Shown: in pieces, positions 1 to 10,940 of the stretch
Position numbering within the stretch: the stretch's first letter is position 1
How the letters are laid out: each line of letters begins with the position of its first letter
Assembly (NCBI RefSeq): GCF_037975245.1
Contig: NC_092582.1
Location: 3,223,001-3,287,000 of the forward strand
DNA length: 64,000 bases
Direction: 5' to 3'
Origin: Apostichopus japonicus
Lineage: Eukaryota > Echinodermata > Holothuroidea > Aspidochirotida > Stichopodidae
Made by a program: the position numbers and the translations under genes
The notes under the pieces: model-generated
Seen by the model: the letters and a program-made list of their open reading frames with translations, nothing else
The model's database searches: none
Told to the model about the DNA's origin: nothing

Positions 1-45
1 TTAATTAAATTACCCTGACTATATAACAAGTTAAATATAACATAC

Positions 46-233
46 CGGTAAGTCCTGCAGAAGAGGCCTGTTTAACTGGTCCTTTGGATGACCATGGAGA
101 AATACATGGTCACTGAATAGGGGGCTGTAGATGAAATGAAGGTGTTTGGAAGGGGGGCAGCTGCAATGGAATGTTAAAGTGAGAGAGGTGTCCTTACATC
201 CCATGGAAGCAGCTGGTATGGAGATCGTCAAAG
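46..233 (-). CDS. CatSper auxiliary-subunit-like gene, C-terminal-region exon with CPP motif (partial)
   Basis: This is the leftmost exon seen of the long minus-strand gene. It is open for 62 codons after two split-codon bases. The acceptor is ctacag|CTTTG and the donor CCG|GTATGT. The peptide reads LTISIPAASMGCKDTSLTLT, then FHCSCPPSKHLHFIYSPLFS. A cysteine-proline-proline turn after a beta-strand pair is a feature I associate with the region before the transmembrane helix in CatSper beta/gamma-type subunits; this is family knowledge from memory, not a search. The exon needs a phase-1 predecessor, but the exon at 1798-1940 ends in phase 0, so a small exon probably lies between them. The transmembrane segment and stop would lie left of the window. 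I am fairly sure of the exon and moderately sure of the family. Confidence 0.6.
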
Positions 234-855
234 CTGTAGTCCACTAGAGCAGTGAAATAAATTTAAAAAAAAACACATCACCAAAGTGCCAAAAACTGCA
301 GAAAAATTATAGTATAGAGTAGAATATACTATTAAACATTTTGTTTCATTTGAAAAACATGCTAACTTTAATATGTGCAAAGGGAAGGAAGGGTGGGGAG
401 GGGGAGGGGATCATGAATGGGGTCCTACTTCACCAATTCATATGGATATGAATGAACAGTCACATCACAGCCTACTGCTTTGCACTCCACACCACCCTCC
501 CTCCCCCCCCCCTTCACAATTGCCTTACTTTGTAGTGACGCAACACTATCACAATAGTTATAGCTATCTCAATTGTGCACCCTCATTTGATCGTATAGTT
601 CTTCAGGTCTACCTCTCTGCGTTATGGATGAACCTGCCTTTGTTTTAGGATTTTTGGAGCAAAATTAATCCATAGCAGTTCTCCACATGGCTCTTCACGG
701 TAAAACGGTTAACAAAAGGGCATCCTCGTTTTTGTAACAAATATCCGACTGGAAATACGCAGCTTTCCTTGGGACTTAAGTTTGCCACCGACCTATTTCT
801 TTATTGGGAAGTCGTGACCTTCAATGTCATTTTACCACTTATATTACCACTTATA
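234..855. other. Intron with low-complexity tracts
   Basis: The stretch holds a G/A-rich run near 376-410 and a C-rich run near 496-512. The open frame at 373-648 on the plus strand is low in complexity and matches nothing I know. The exon missing between 233 and 1798 should be here or in the next block, but I could not identify it. Confidence 0.5.
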
Positions 856-1070
856 TTAGCTCAGTGATTAACGCGGGTGCCTAACAATCATAAGGTCCCC
901 GGTTCGAGTCACTCCAAGATTAATGTATGTCGTCCAGTTACAGAATTGTTGACAATTGACAATTCATAATCATGGACGTTAAATATGAATCTACGAGACT
1001 GATTTCCGCTTTGATAAGCCAATGATGGCTTAAGTTCCTGCTTGCAGGAGGATCTAAAATACATACATAT
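856..1070 (+). mobile_element. tRNA-derived SINE, family 1
   Basis: The element has a pol III A-box-like start (tagctcagtgattaacgc) and a B box (ggttcgagtc) about 35 bases later. A body shared with the copies at 10781, 16531 and 17993 follows (gtatgtcgtccagttacag, then gagttcctgcttgcaggagg in the others). It ends in a catacatac tail. It is a dispersed retroposon and not a tRNA gene, because the anticodon arm does not fold well. Confidence 0.75.
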
Positions 1071-1262
1071 TATTATTATCATTACACCGGTGCTTATATA
1101 GCGCAAAATCCCAGGGCTAAATGCGCTTAACAAAACATATACAATAATGAAAATTACAGTTGAATACAATAAACCATAGGTTTGTTTGAAATAAAACGTC
1201 TTTAACGCTGATTTGAAAGTGCTGATGGCTACTTTGTTCCACAACAACGGTGTGCTGGCTAA
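1071..1262 (-). mobile_element. CR1/L2-like LINE 3' end (fragment)
   Basis: Read on the minus strand, the sequence ends a reverse-transcriptase ORF-like peptide (LWNKVAISTFKSALKTFYFK), followed by a short hairpin-like tail with gcgctatataagcacc and a (TAA)n-type end. The pattern LWN...FKxxLKTxxF is typical of the carboxyl end of Jockey/CR1-clade ORF2. Only the last 200 bases remain, abutting the SINE tail at 1070. Confidence 0.65.
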
Positions 1263-1797
1263 AAGCTTGCTCCCCGACTTGCTTTAATATTGTTTATATC
1301 ATTTATATTCCTTGCCCGGACCCCCTTTGCCCCTGATCCCTTTTTATCTTGGACTTCGGAACATCTTGCTGTAAATATAGTAATTTGGTGAGTTACATTT
1401 AAATGACTAAATATTCTAAATATCCCTCATAATACCTACCAGATTTCATCACCAAAACTTGACCCAAGGTATCCTATACTTCCAATACATCTGTGTTTTT
1501 TGTACACTTTTGTATTATCTAGCTTGCATATTCACTGCACTTGACTATTCAAAACACAGATGCCCCTCTCTCCTAACCTACCACAAAATAACTGAAATTC
1601 AACAACTAATATCCAGGGCATGATAAATATTTCCAATTATGTTAGTTCACATGCGACTACAATGGAAAGTACATTTTTGTAAAAGCCAATTTTCTTCATT
1701 TTAGGGGTGTAGGTATATCTAGAGGAACCTTCCACCTCTAACCTACTACCCTACCCCCTTTCCCTCTTCCCTGCATGAGTTAGGTTGCGCTACTCAC
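1263..1797. other. Intron, no recognisable gene
   Basis: The DNA is AT-rich and unique-looking. A weak exon-like stretch at 1438-1490 on the minus strand has a gtaggt donor, but its reading phase does not join the neighbouring exons. Confidence 0.4.
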
Positions 1798-1940
1798 CCT
1801 TCCAACAGCAGTATTTGTAAGAGTTGCTGTCATTATTTCAGAGTTATGCTGGTCATGATGAACCTCCGTCTTCACTTGAACTACGTCTGGATTACTCAAT
1901 GTGACTCTCATTAATTGACCATTTTGCATCCCAACCTCAT
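1798..1940 (-). CDS. CatSper auxiliary-subunit-like gene, exon
   Basis: The exon holds 47 complete codons after two split-codon bases. The acceptor is cttgtag|ATGAGG and the donor GGAAGG|GTGAGT. The peptide begins EVGMQNGQLMRVTLSNPDVV and continues with QVKTEVHHDQHNSEIMTATL. Alternating hydrophobic residues suggest a beta-sandwich, as expected of the extracellular part of this family. The start phase matches the exon at 4224-4418, and the split codon would be Asn. The donor is in phase 0, which does not fit the next exon seen at 46-233. Confidence 0.65.
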
Positions 1941-2660
1941 CTACAAGAATTGAAAGAAGAAAAAAACCACCCTTTTCAATGGCAATTAAGGTTCAACTGG
2001 ATGTCAACATGATAGTGTTGCAGGGTAGCGGTTTTCCTGATTAATATGGACACGTGTACCTCTAAAGTTTTAAAGTCTTTTGTTTTTAAAGGGAGTGAAG
2101 ACTCGCCCACAAAGAAACGTCTCATGCCAGTAATCTGACCTAGTTTCGAATGAGGTGTAACAGAAGTGTTAGACACCACCATCAATCCCAGAAAATACAC
2201 ACACAGCTTGCCACTGTCGGTAATTTAGACACTAGTGTACAGTCAATACATGGAGCTACGGTCAATACCCACAACACAGTGTACATAGCAGCGATGGACA
2301 TCTCAGGTCTAGATAAAAGATAACAAGGTATCCCGTTTCATTACTTTCTGCATTTTGTAGCGGCAAGAAGAAAACTCCACTTGCAAGCAACGGAAAGCTA
2401 ACTATTTCAGAGGGCGGCACTCGGTTTGGTTCGAGTCTTCAATGCCTTTAAAGTCTTTTGTTTCTAATTCAACCTTTCAAAGTCCCTAAGGGTTGCATAA
2501 AAAAAACATTATTATTGTTTTTTTGTTTTTATTATTTCCTTCTTAGGGGGGGGGGGGGGGAGTGGGGTTCCTGCAGATTATACACTTAAGTTGAACTATG
2601 CTGGTCCAACTTTTCTTTCATATTTTAGCACAATACCTTCCTTTTCTAGCATTTAACTGG
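1941..2660. other. Intron with poly-G tract
   Basis: The block contains a long G run near 2547-2560. A minus-strand open frame over 1976-2200 has no splice support. I see nothing else. Confidence 0.4.
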
Positions 2661-2900
2661 GGCCAGGCTGTGGAACAACTTGCCAAGTAATCCACATTTC
2701 TCTCTTTCAAACAAGCTCTGAAGACAGTTCTCTTTAATAAGGCCTTTAAGTAACCCTTTTTTTTTCTATTTTCTGTCTTGTTGCTTTTTTTGTTCATTTG
2801 TATGTTTTATTTTTTCTTTGTAAAGCGCAATAAAATATTGTTTTAGTTAAGGCGCTATATAAATGCCTTATTATTATTATTATAATTATAATTATTTATT
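2661..2900 (+). mobile_element. CR1/L2-like LINE 3' end (frameshifted)
   Basis: The sequence encodes RLWNNLPSNPHFSLSNK and, after a shift of one frame, ALKTVLFNKAFK with a stop. This is the characteristic end of a CR1/L2-type ORF2. The untranslated tail carries ggcgctatataaatgcc and finishes in (TTA)n. It is a dead, 5'-truncated copy. Confidence 0.7.
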
Positions 2901-4223
2901 ATTATAATATACTTGACCTTAATACATTTCTAGAACTACCCAGACAATTTCTTCTAACGTATTAAAGCTTAATAATTTCAGTTCATGCTCACTCTGAAAC
3001 TCTCTGTGATCTATGTCAAAAAAAATTAACTAGTTAACTAATTATAAAAACCCATGTCACTTGAGTGTATTCTATAATTTTCCCCCGGATTCAAGAAGCC
3101 ATCAAAATGAATAAAAAATAACGAATTGTGAAGGAAACCTTGTGGCCTTTCCTGTCACTTATACAGATCTTTGATAATAAATTTTCAATGTTAATGCAGA
3201 TACCACGACAACGCGGTTGCATATATATCTAAGTATTATCCAATTTGATTTCTATTTTTTATTAATACTGTAAATGTGACAAATTGTCTGGGGCGATGAA
3301 ATGTCATAAACCAAATGGAATTATTAATTTCTTGCTCGTTGACATTCATTCGGTGAAGTCTCGGAGAATATGCATGCGAAACAAAGCTGTGCATAATTAC
3401 AATACCTTTCCACATGACAAGTTAAAGTGGTAATACTTAACCTGTGAGAATATAATCCGATGTGATTGCGCACTTGTTGAGTATATCTCACTATTTATCA
3501 TCTGATGGGAATCTGCCAAAATTTTTTTGGGGGTAAAGTACTTTGTTATGATTGCGTGATTATTACAACATGATAGTACCAAAAAATGATTATAGAGTTG
3601 GGGATCAGTCAGTTAGTGTTTATGTTGGAATGTATAATGGAGGCTCTAGGGGATTTTGTATCTACATGATATCTCCATGGCAACAACCATTCTGGTCCAG
3701 CTACATTACCGATTACATGCCACTGTCCACCTCTTCAAGTCTTCATTTCAAGTTGCTGTCCAATCTTAGAACAATTGTGGTAAAATTTGATGCAAAAGAG
3801 AAAAGTGTGTCTTAAAATGACTGAGGCATTTTGCAGATATTGCAGATTTTTTATGTTTTAAACATTATAAGCAACAGTAATTCATCCTTTTCTTTTCATC
3901 AGTAGAATTCCTTCACGCTTGAAAACATAAGCTATACTTTTAAATAGTTTAACTATTGTGGCCCATAAATGCAGAGTGTGAGTGGGGGTGGGGAGGGGGA
4001 GGGGGATTTTTTCGTTACTTAATGGGTTATACACTGTTGGGTTGGCCAATTTAATGAAGACCATTGTTTTCTGTTATTGCTGACTTTCTTGATCGGTGAT
4101 TAAAATTGATAAATTTGCTATACTTAGAAGTCAACATACCACAAACTTGAACATGCAGTTTCACAAATAATAACAAAATTGAATGAAACAAGCAGCTTTC
4201 TATTTCTTTTCTTGGAAGTTTAC
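2901..4223. other. Intron; one unexplained 87-codon frame
   Basis: The stretch is AT-rich. A plus-strand frame at 3552-3815 (MRDYYNMIVPKNDYRVGDQS at its start) has fairly balanced amino-acid use but no recognised motif and no clear splice sites, so I do not call it a gene. A G-rich run lies near 3981-4005. Confidence 0.35.
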
Positions 4224-4418
4224 TCAGTGATCTTGCGGACAGCAGTAACAACATCTTTTGATGCCATTTATCAGCCCTGCATGACACCGTACGATTCCCA
4301 GAGATCGGGATGCCAGCAGGTTCCAAATTGCTTGAGACGTGACTGATCTGCAGAGCTATTTGTTTGATAAGGAGAGTGAAAGACATGCAGGCATGCTTCT
4401 TCCAATCAATCTTCTCCT
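4224..4418 (-). CDS. CatSper auxiliary-subunit-like gene, exon
   Basis: Sixty-four complete codons lie between the acceptor atcagctag|AGGAG and the donor CACTGA|GTAAAC. The peptide starts EKIDWKKHACMSFTLLIKQI and includes a sequon (NRT) and WHQKMLLLLS. Both ends are in phase 1 and fit the exons at 6139-6221 and 1798-1940. An alternative acceptor four bases upstream (AATCAG|CTAG) would break the phase. The residues suit an extracellular, glycosylated beta domain. Confidence 0.6.
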
Positions 4419-6138
4419 CTAGCTGATTGCAACATGAGGTGACAAATTTCAGCAAACAATGATTGTATTCGACAGACGATAATATGAATTACGACTAACC
4501 CTATCCAAATCTTTGATTAAAAGGAGCGACTTTTCTTTTTTTCTGCATAAATAATTCTCCTGTTCTTTTAATTTGGCATGCTCTCTTTCTGTTTTATGGA
4601 TTAATTGCAAATCTCACTAATTTCACTATGATTAGTGAAATAAACTTTCCAAATAAAATGAAACGTCTATGCATGTCACTCCTTCTGGTATCTCCATGGT
4701 GACGACTGCTGACATAATAAATACATAATTATGTTAACCTATATGTGAGGTGACTACACCATCCCCTATAGGTAATCCCATTGAACATATGGGTTAAAAT
4801 GTTGTACTCCCCTTAGCCCCCACCCCCCCACTCATCCCCATCCCCAGCTAGTTTCATTACCTGGTCAGTTACTCCATATAATCCGCTATGTTTATTTCAT
4901 TTATTGTTCATTGGCTGGGATCGGATTAAGAGCTCGAGGTGACATGATGTAATCATGTAACCGGTTTGTTAAAACCACTGCAATCTTATGTTATGCTTAA
5001 AGGATGTCCCATTCAAAATCAAAGCCATTACACGTTTCTTGTTTTATGAGTAAATCGACGGTAGAAACGTGAAGTATGAAGCGTTGGTGTGTATTTAATT
5101 CAAACTGTGTGTGAATGCGAGATTCTGTATCCACGGTATCGATGTCGTCTTTTGCAGTACTAGCTGTCACTCTCTTTTTAGCTATTACTCAAAAAAAGAT
5201 ACCTTTGGTGCGTGCAATCACTCTAAAGGTGAACGAGCTCCCAAGGTCCAAATAATACACCGGATGGAGTCGCGCTGCGACGTCGTCCAGCTGTAAGACA
5301 TGCAGGCATTCGTCCTCTGAGAGATACCACCGAGGCGCTACGGGAAAGACATGAACATAAAGATGTCTCGATTATAGCGGTGAGTCGCACAGCTTACGGT
5401 GTGCCATTAAAGGGATTACGAAATAACTATTAACTCACTAGCAATAATCATGAGATGGTCATAATATTTCAACACCTTTAGAATTAATGCGCCATTTGCA
5501 CTTAGACTTCGACAAGTTTGGGATATAAATTTGCATAATTGGTGATCGTAGTTATTGCGAGGAACTTTGTATTCACTTTGTTGCCACAGAAACAGAACAT
5601 TTAATGGGCGCTAGTTTATACTGACATTCCAAAGCACCAAGAGGCTGACTGTTGCTTCATTATGAACAGTCCCTTTAATGCAGAACAACAACACAGGGAA
5701 TTTCAAACAATCACATAGCATCACCACCAGAGTTAAAACCTTAAACCATGTGATATTAATTGGACAAGATTTTATAAAGCAGAGGTTATGAAAATACCAC
5801 AGGCTAACTCAGTAACTGTTTGTGATGTGGGAGATGTTGCATAGAGGCAGGCATCTGGTCATCTCGTACATCAAATTGCTCTGCATCTCACTATAAGTAG
5901 TAAGATGGGGAGGCTCATATGGGCCACATTGAAATCTTAAAAGGGCAGGATTTGGCCAGTTGCTTGGTTGGCATGTTGAGAAGCACTGCCTTAAGCATTC
6001 CCTGAATTTCATTAAGAATGTGGGACGAACATGAAACCAAACTATACCATGTGGAAAGTTAGAAAGTTTGAATCATGGCCCTTGCCCCCAACAGTCTGTA
6101 CTATCCTTTGCGGTATCTGAAGTTTTTTTTTTATTTAC
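4419..6138. other. Intron with a GC-richer patch
   Basis: The patch at about 5105-5400 is richer in CpG than its surroundings (cgcgctgcgacgtcgtcc). It could be a regulatory island or an unseen exon, but I find no open frame with good splice sites. The rest is AT-rich. Confidence 0.35.
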
Positions 6139-6221
6139 CTTGAGTAAGATCCACCAGTGCCCACTCTCCAGGGTAAAGCACTGGGGATAGTTGCCCAGTC
6201 TGTGACCCTAACACTGCAAGC
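6139..6221 (-). CDS. CatSper auxiliary-subunit-like gene, short exon
   Basis: This 83-base exon has an acceptor tatcttag|GCTTG and a donor CTCAAG|GTAAAT. It encodes LAVLGSQTGQLSPVLYPGEW and then ALVDLTQ. I looked for it because the exons at 12393-12571 (ending in phase 2) and 4224-4418 (starting in phase 1) did not join directly. This exon starts and ends in exactly the phases needed, and both splice sites are good. Confidence 0.6.
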
Positions 6222-6505
6222 CTAAGATAGAAAAAGAAAAAAAATGTCAAATATGAATCATTAAAAGGCCTAAAAGACGATGCAGACTGGCATAGAATCC
6301 AGTAAACAGAAATATTTACTTTCCCTTGAATTTATTTGAACAGGCGAATGAAAAGAAGACAAAAATACCCCACTTTCTGGTTGCAGTTATTATAGCATTT
6401 CCAGTTAGCTCTCTGGATTTTTGGGGGTGGGAGTAGGCCGGGGGGGGGGGGGAGATTAAGTACAATTATCTCATGAGATACATTGGAAAAGGTGTGGTGT
6501 ATCAC

Positions 6506-7525
6506 CACTGGCGGATCCAAGGGGGGGCCAAGGGGGGCCATGGCCCCCCCAAAGGTGAGCCAAAAAGTGTTTCCGAACATCCGCTAAATCATATGATTGG
6601 AAATTAAAAAAATCAAGAGGAATAGCAGTGGTAGACTAGTCTAAACCTTTTCGTTTTCTGGTTTAAAATTAAATGCAGAGCTCCCAACTGACCCGCAATT
6701 CGCGGGAATTAGACCCGCATTCTAACACCCAAACCCGCTGACCCGCAGAAGCGTCCGAAAAAACCGCATTGTAATTGTCAAGTATACATAAAAAAATTTG
6801 CATCAAATTTGACTTAGCAACCATCATTTCTTTAGCATTTAGCATAATAGAGGATAAAACTTCCTTTACAGCATCATTTGAACCTCAAATTAGCCTATAT
6901 TTCTTTTCATTGGGGCCAACAACGAACATTTTCATGCCACGGGAAAGAATGAATTATCACCTACTATTCAATTTATTGATGTTACACACAAAAAAATGCA
7001 TATTTCTCAGAAAATTTTGGGTGACAAAAGCCTTTCTAAGTGCCACCATTTTACATGTAGGCATCACCAGGATTCAAAAAAAAATCCAAAAGGTGAGGGG
7101 GACACCCCCTCCCCTTATACCCCTCCCCCAGGACGGCGATTCGTGGCATGGACCAGCATTTGCCTTCTCAAGAGTTGGGAGCTATGTAAATGTATGAGCA
7201 TGAGGAATTACAGTTCAACACCATTTTGCAGTTACAGGCTGGTTGTAAGAAATTTATAACCTATGAGAAATAAAATTTCTTGAGAAAGATGATCCCAACT
7301 TTGTTTTATAAATATTTTAGAAAATTACACCTGGGAAACATTTTTTTTAGAAGTAAATTTACATCACCATTGTACACTTTTGTCGCACCAAATTGCATCT
7401 GAGGGCATTCAGCAATAGAAAATTTTCCAAAGGGGAGGGGGCACCCCCTCCCCTTAGACCCCTCTCCCATATCACTCTAATGCCACTTTGGCCCCTTCCA
7501 AACAAAGGCCCTGGATCCGCCAGTG
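6506..7525. mobile_element. Non-autonomous hAT-like element with 8-bp TSD
   Basis: The termini are inverted (cactggcggatcc on the left, ggatccgccagtg on the right) and flanked by a perfect 8-bp duplication, tgtatcac, at 6498-6505 and 7526-7533. An 8-bp target duplication with a short CA-TG-ended inverted repeat is the hAT pattern. The interior (about 1 kb) has no transposase frame. It carries repeated C-rich blocks (near 7100-7125 and 7430-7470) and two shadow open frames. Confidence 0.8.
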
Positions 7526-7533
7526 TGTATCAC

Positions 7534-9138
7534 TTAGAATTTCCACGCCCACATCAAATCTTCACCAAGAACCAGTCTCTTGACCTATTTCAAAATACCT
7601 GCTTTGCTATTTTGTCACAGAACAGAGTCTTTTGAGGATTTGGCATTTCTGGTTTGAAAATTAAAAAGACAGGGTTTTTGGCTCTGTTCTCACAATGGTT
7701 ACGAAATAACTTTGTTTACCAAAGCTGCACTTTCTTTTGATGATGATTGGGGTGCCTTCACCTCTCTCAGTACTTGAATGAAGTGGTCACATGCAGCTCA
7801 GCTACTGGGTGCTACAATTACGCACTACCTGCCTCATAACTTTCTGAACACTCATCGAAAAGAGAATGCTTGGTATAAGCCTATGTTCATCCAACATCAA
7901 CACATTGATGGGGTTTCAATTGAAATACTGTTGGCTTCCTACCTCTTGAGATATATAAACTATACTATACTAACCTAAACTATACTAAACTAAACTAACT
8001 AAACTAAACTAACTAAACTAAGGAAGGTCTACTTCAACAGCACGATCCAACTGAGGGCAGAGGTGAGCTAAACTGCCACATTTAACATCACTGTCGTTAG
8101 GTTAAGAATTAATTTTTACAGAAAAAGGGGGAAAACAAAACAAAGATATATCTCAATGAGGACAGACAGTCATAATCATTTTGGGTACAGGTATCAATCT
8201 TTGGCAACCTTGGGTCAAGTACTTCATGACCACTAATCCTAATCCCTAATCCCAGGAAAATCTCAACAATAACAAACTTGTCACTTGAACAAAATCTCAA
8301 TTAAAGGAGATTTTGTTGGACTCATTATCTTCTTATTGGAATCGATTATTGAGGAGTCTTCCAAGGTGGGAAACTGATCGTCTGGATTATGACATTGTTT
8401 TATTTCTTTTTTTTTTGAGGGGGGGGGGGTTGTAATTTAATCAATTATAGGTCCGGACAATCTTCTAGACTATTGTGGTTGTTCCAAGTTCACTTTGACT
8501 TGTTTTCTTTGATCAGGCTGTGGCTAATACTCCAGAAAGCGGTGGTTTAAAGTTGAGACAAATAGGAAGAACATTACCGATTTCCGCACAAACCAGAAAT
8601 AATCAGATTCAGCTAATAATTGACTCATTTATCGATTCACAGAATCACTGTCCGCTATATAAAACTGTTCGATAGCTTCAAGCTGTTAGATACATACAAA
8701 CAAAGAGGATTATGGTTACACACACAAACATTGCTTCAATTTGGTAGGTTCACATAGCCTAACCCTCAGTGCATATTCATCACCCATGAGAACTCATATT
8801 TACAGAAGATAGTTAAGACAGTTAGATAAGACAATTACATGTGAAGTAATCCATATACTTGAGTATGTATATAAAAGGGATAAGCAGTATAAATATTAAT
8901 ACATTTATGTCGGTCAAGGAAGTGTTACAGAACCAGAAATGTTTTCATATAGCCATGGAGCTATAGGTCAGAAAGTCAGCTGAGTAACTAGAACAGATAT
9001 GTTACAGAAAAAAGTACAGTTCCAGACATTAGACATGAAGTAACAAGCCTGAAGTTTCTATAAAGAGCATTTTCTTTTTATTACCATAGCAAACGGAAAG
9101 CCCACTTCTCAACATGGGATGTTTTAAAGCAAACCAGT
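7534..9138. other. Intron; simple repeats
   Basis: A run of actaaactaa-type repeats lies at about 7955-8025 and a poly-G tract near 8417-8430. No exon with good splice sites was seen. Confidence 0.4.
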
Positions 9139-9368
9139 ATTGCCCCCAACTTTTAGCATACTTAAAATTGTTACAATTTTTGGGTCAAGTACTTTGCTGG
9201 TGGTTCTGAATCTAAAAACTTATTCTTTGATATTGAGTAGTAGTTGTAAAATAAGAAAATTAATTGACTCTGTCAGGAAGAAATACTTTGAGGCTTGGTG
9301 GAGGTAAGAATGCTTGTTGAAGTTGGTACATGGGTGACCATTAATTGACTTTCTAGCATATTTTTGGT
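9139..9368. mobile_element. Possible degenerate MITE (ttggcccc family)
   Basis: The ends resemble those of the element at 39685-40068. The left end reads attgcccccaacttttagca and the right end gactttctagcata, then ttggtcaaca. The inverted ends are diverged and no clear target duplication is visible. The right end runs directly into the 25-bp minisatellite. Confidence 0.35.
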
Positions 9369-9965
9369 CAACATACAGACATACAACTCAGATCAACATA
9401 CAGACATACAACTCAGATCAACATACAGACATACAACTCAGATCAACATACAGACATGCGACTCAGATCAACATACAACTCAGATCAACATAGAGACATA
9501 CAACTCAGATCAACATACAGACATACAACTCAGATCAACATACAGACATACAACTCAGATCAACATACAGACATACAACTCAGATCAACATACAAAAATA
9601 CAACTCAGACCAACATACAGACATACAACTCAGATCAACATACAGACATACAACTCAGATCAACATACAACTCAGATCAACAAACAACTCAGATCAACAT
9701 ACAGACATACAACTCAGATCAACATACAGACATACAACTCAGATCAACATACATACATACAACTCAGATCAACATACAGACATACAACTCAAGTCAACAT
9801 ACAGACATACAACTCAGATCAACATACAGACATACAACTCAGATCAACATACAGACATACAACTCAGATCAACATACAGACATACAACTCAGATCAACAT
9901 ACAGACATACAACTCAGATCAACATACAGACATACAACTCAGATCAACATACAGACATACAAAAC
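9369..9965 (+). repeat. 25-bp minisatellite, about 24 units
   Basis: The unit is atcaacatacagacata followed by caactcag, repeated almost without change. A few shortened units (near 9470, 9665 and 9685) lack the acagacat part. Because 25 is not a multiple of three, each frame cycles through the same 25 residues every 75 bases without a stop. The two long overlapping open frames here (9364-9969 and 9456-10007) are artefacts of that. Confidence 0.9.
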
Positions 9966-10780
9966 TTGAAACAGGTAGGCTACAAAACCTTTGCTCCGAT
10001 AGTGTAAATCAATACTAGAAGTCAAATAAAATTAAAAACCACCCATTGTAAAAGGAATCTAATCAGATGACCCATTTTCCATCGACTTTTTGGAGCAGAT
10101 TTGTCTACTGTGCTCTGCTAATATATACATATGGTCAGAATTCTAGATATGTGTCCATCTTCAGGGTCACCTGTGTGTATCCCGCCCGGAACACACCATG
10201 TGGTTAGTCAAACACAAGATCGTTATGGAGCTACCAGGTGTGAATGGCAGAGGAAGGACAATGGTCACCTACGGAGACTCATGTTGCATAACAAACAGAA
10301 CGTGCTGTGCCGCCGTTAATTCAACTCTGAGAGACAGGCGGGACTTGTCGAGGGTCTGCACACAATTTTCATGGATTAAGTTCAAAAGGGAAAGACTGGA
10401 ATCTCCGACAACTTGAATTGCAACTCAAACTATAGATAACCACAGAATTTTATAAAAGAGAGCTTTGAGGATGTCTGACAGTTCAGCAATAAATACATAG
10501 CACCGGTTCGATGTAGGGGTTTGATTTTTTATAAATTGATATTTCATAAATTCTGTGATGCCGTTGAATATTGCAATCCCATATACCTACCTATGCAGGT
10601 CATCAGCCTTGTCGTATAACTCAATTTCCTTACAACTGATGAACTATACAGGAAACTTTTCCTCCAAGTTTCCCAATTTGCTTCAGGGGGGATCATGGAT
10701 TTTAAAATGGAAGGGGTGCGGCTAATTATGAGATCTTTTGATAGCTAACTACATTATAAACATGATATTGTTAACACTTA
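9966..10780. other. Intron with GC-richer segment of unknown nature
   Basis: Bases 10131-10420 are about half GC and carry overlapping plus-strand frames (one includes CCITNRTCCAAVNSTLRDRR). I recognise no domain and see no consistent splice pair on either strand. It may be an old gene fragment or a transposon piece. Confidence 0.3.
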
Positions 10781-10940
10781 GGAGTGTTAGCTCAGTGGTT
10801 AACCTCGGTGCCTTCCAATCATAATTTTTTTAATTCAGTCAGCTTGCGACTTTGATAAGCCAATGAGGCTTCTTTGTGAGTTCCTGCTTGCAGAAGGATC
10901 TAAAATACATACATACATACACGCATACATACATACGTTT
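10781..10940 (+). mobile_element. tRNA-derived SINE, family 1 (internally deleted)
   Basis: The copy begins ggagtgttagctcagtgg and ends in the catacatac tail. The B box and the next 60 bases are missing, replaced by a junction at aatcataattttttt. The deletion should make it unable to transpose. Confidence 0.7.

Noticed and set aside
1438-1490. Minus-strand segment ending ATCTG|GTAGGT as the missing exon between 1798 and 233
   Set aside because: The only open frame starts and ends in phase 2, whereas phase 0 in and phase 1 out are needed.
9364-10007. Two long overlapping plus-strand frames of about 200 residues with a repeated peptide
   Set aside because: They are translations of the 25-bp minisatellite in different frames; the unit is not a multiple of three and contains no stop in any register.
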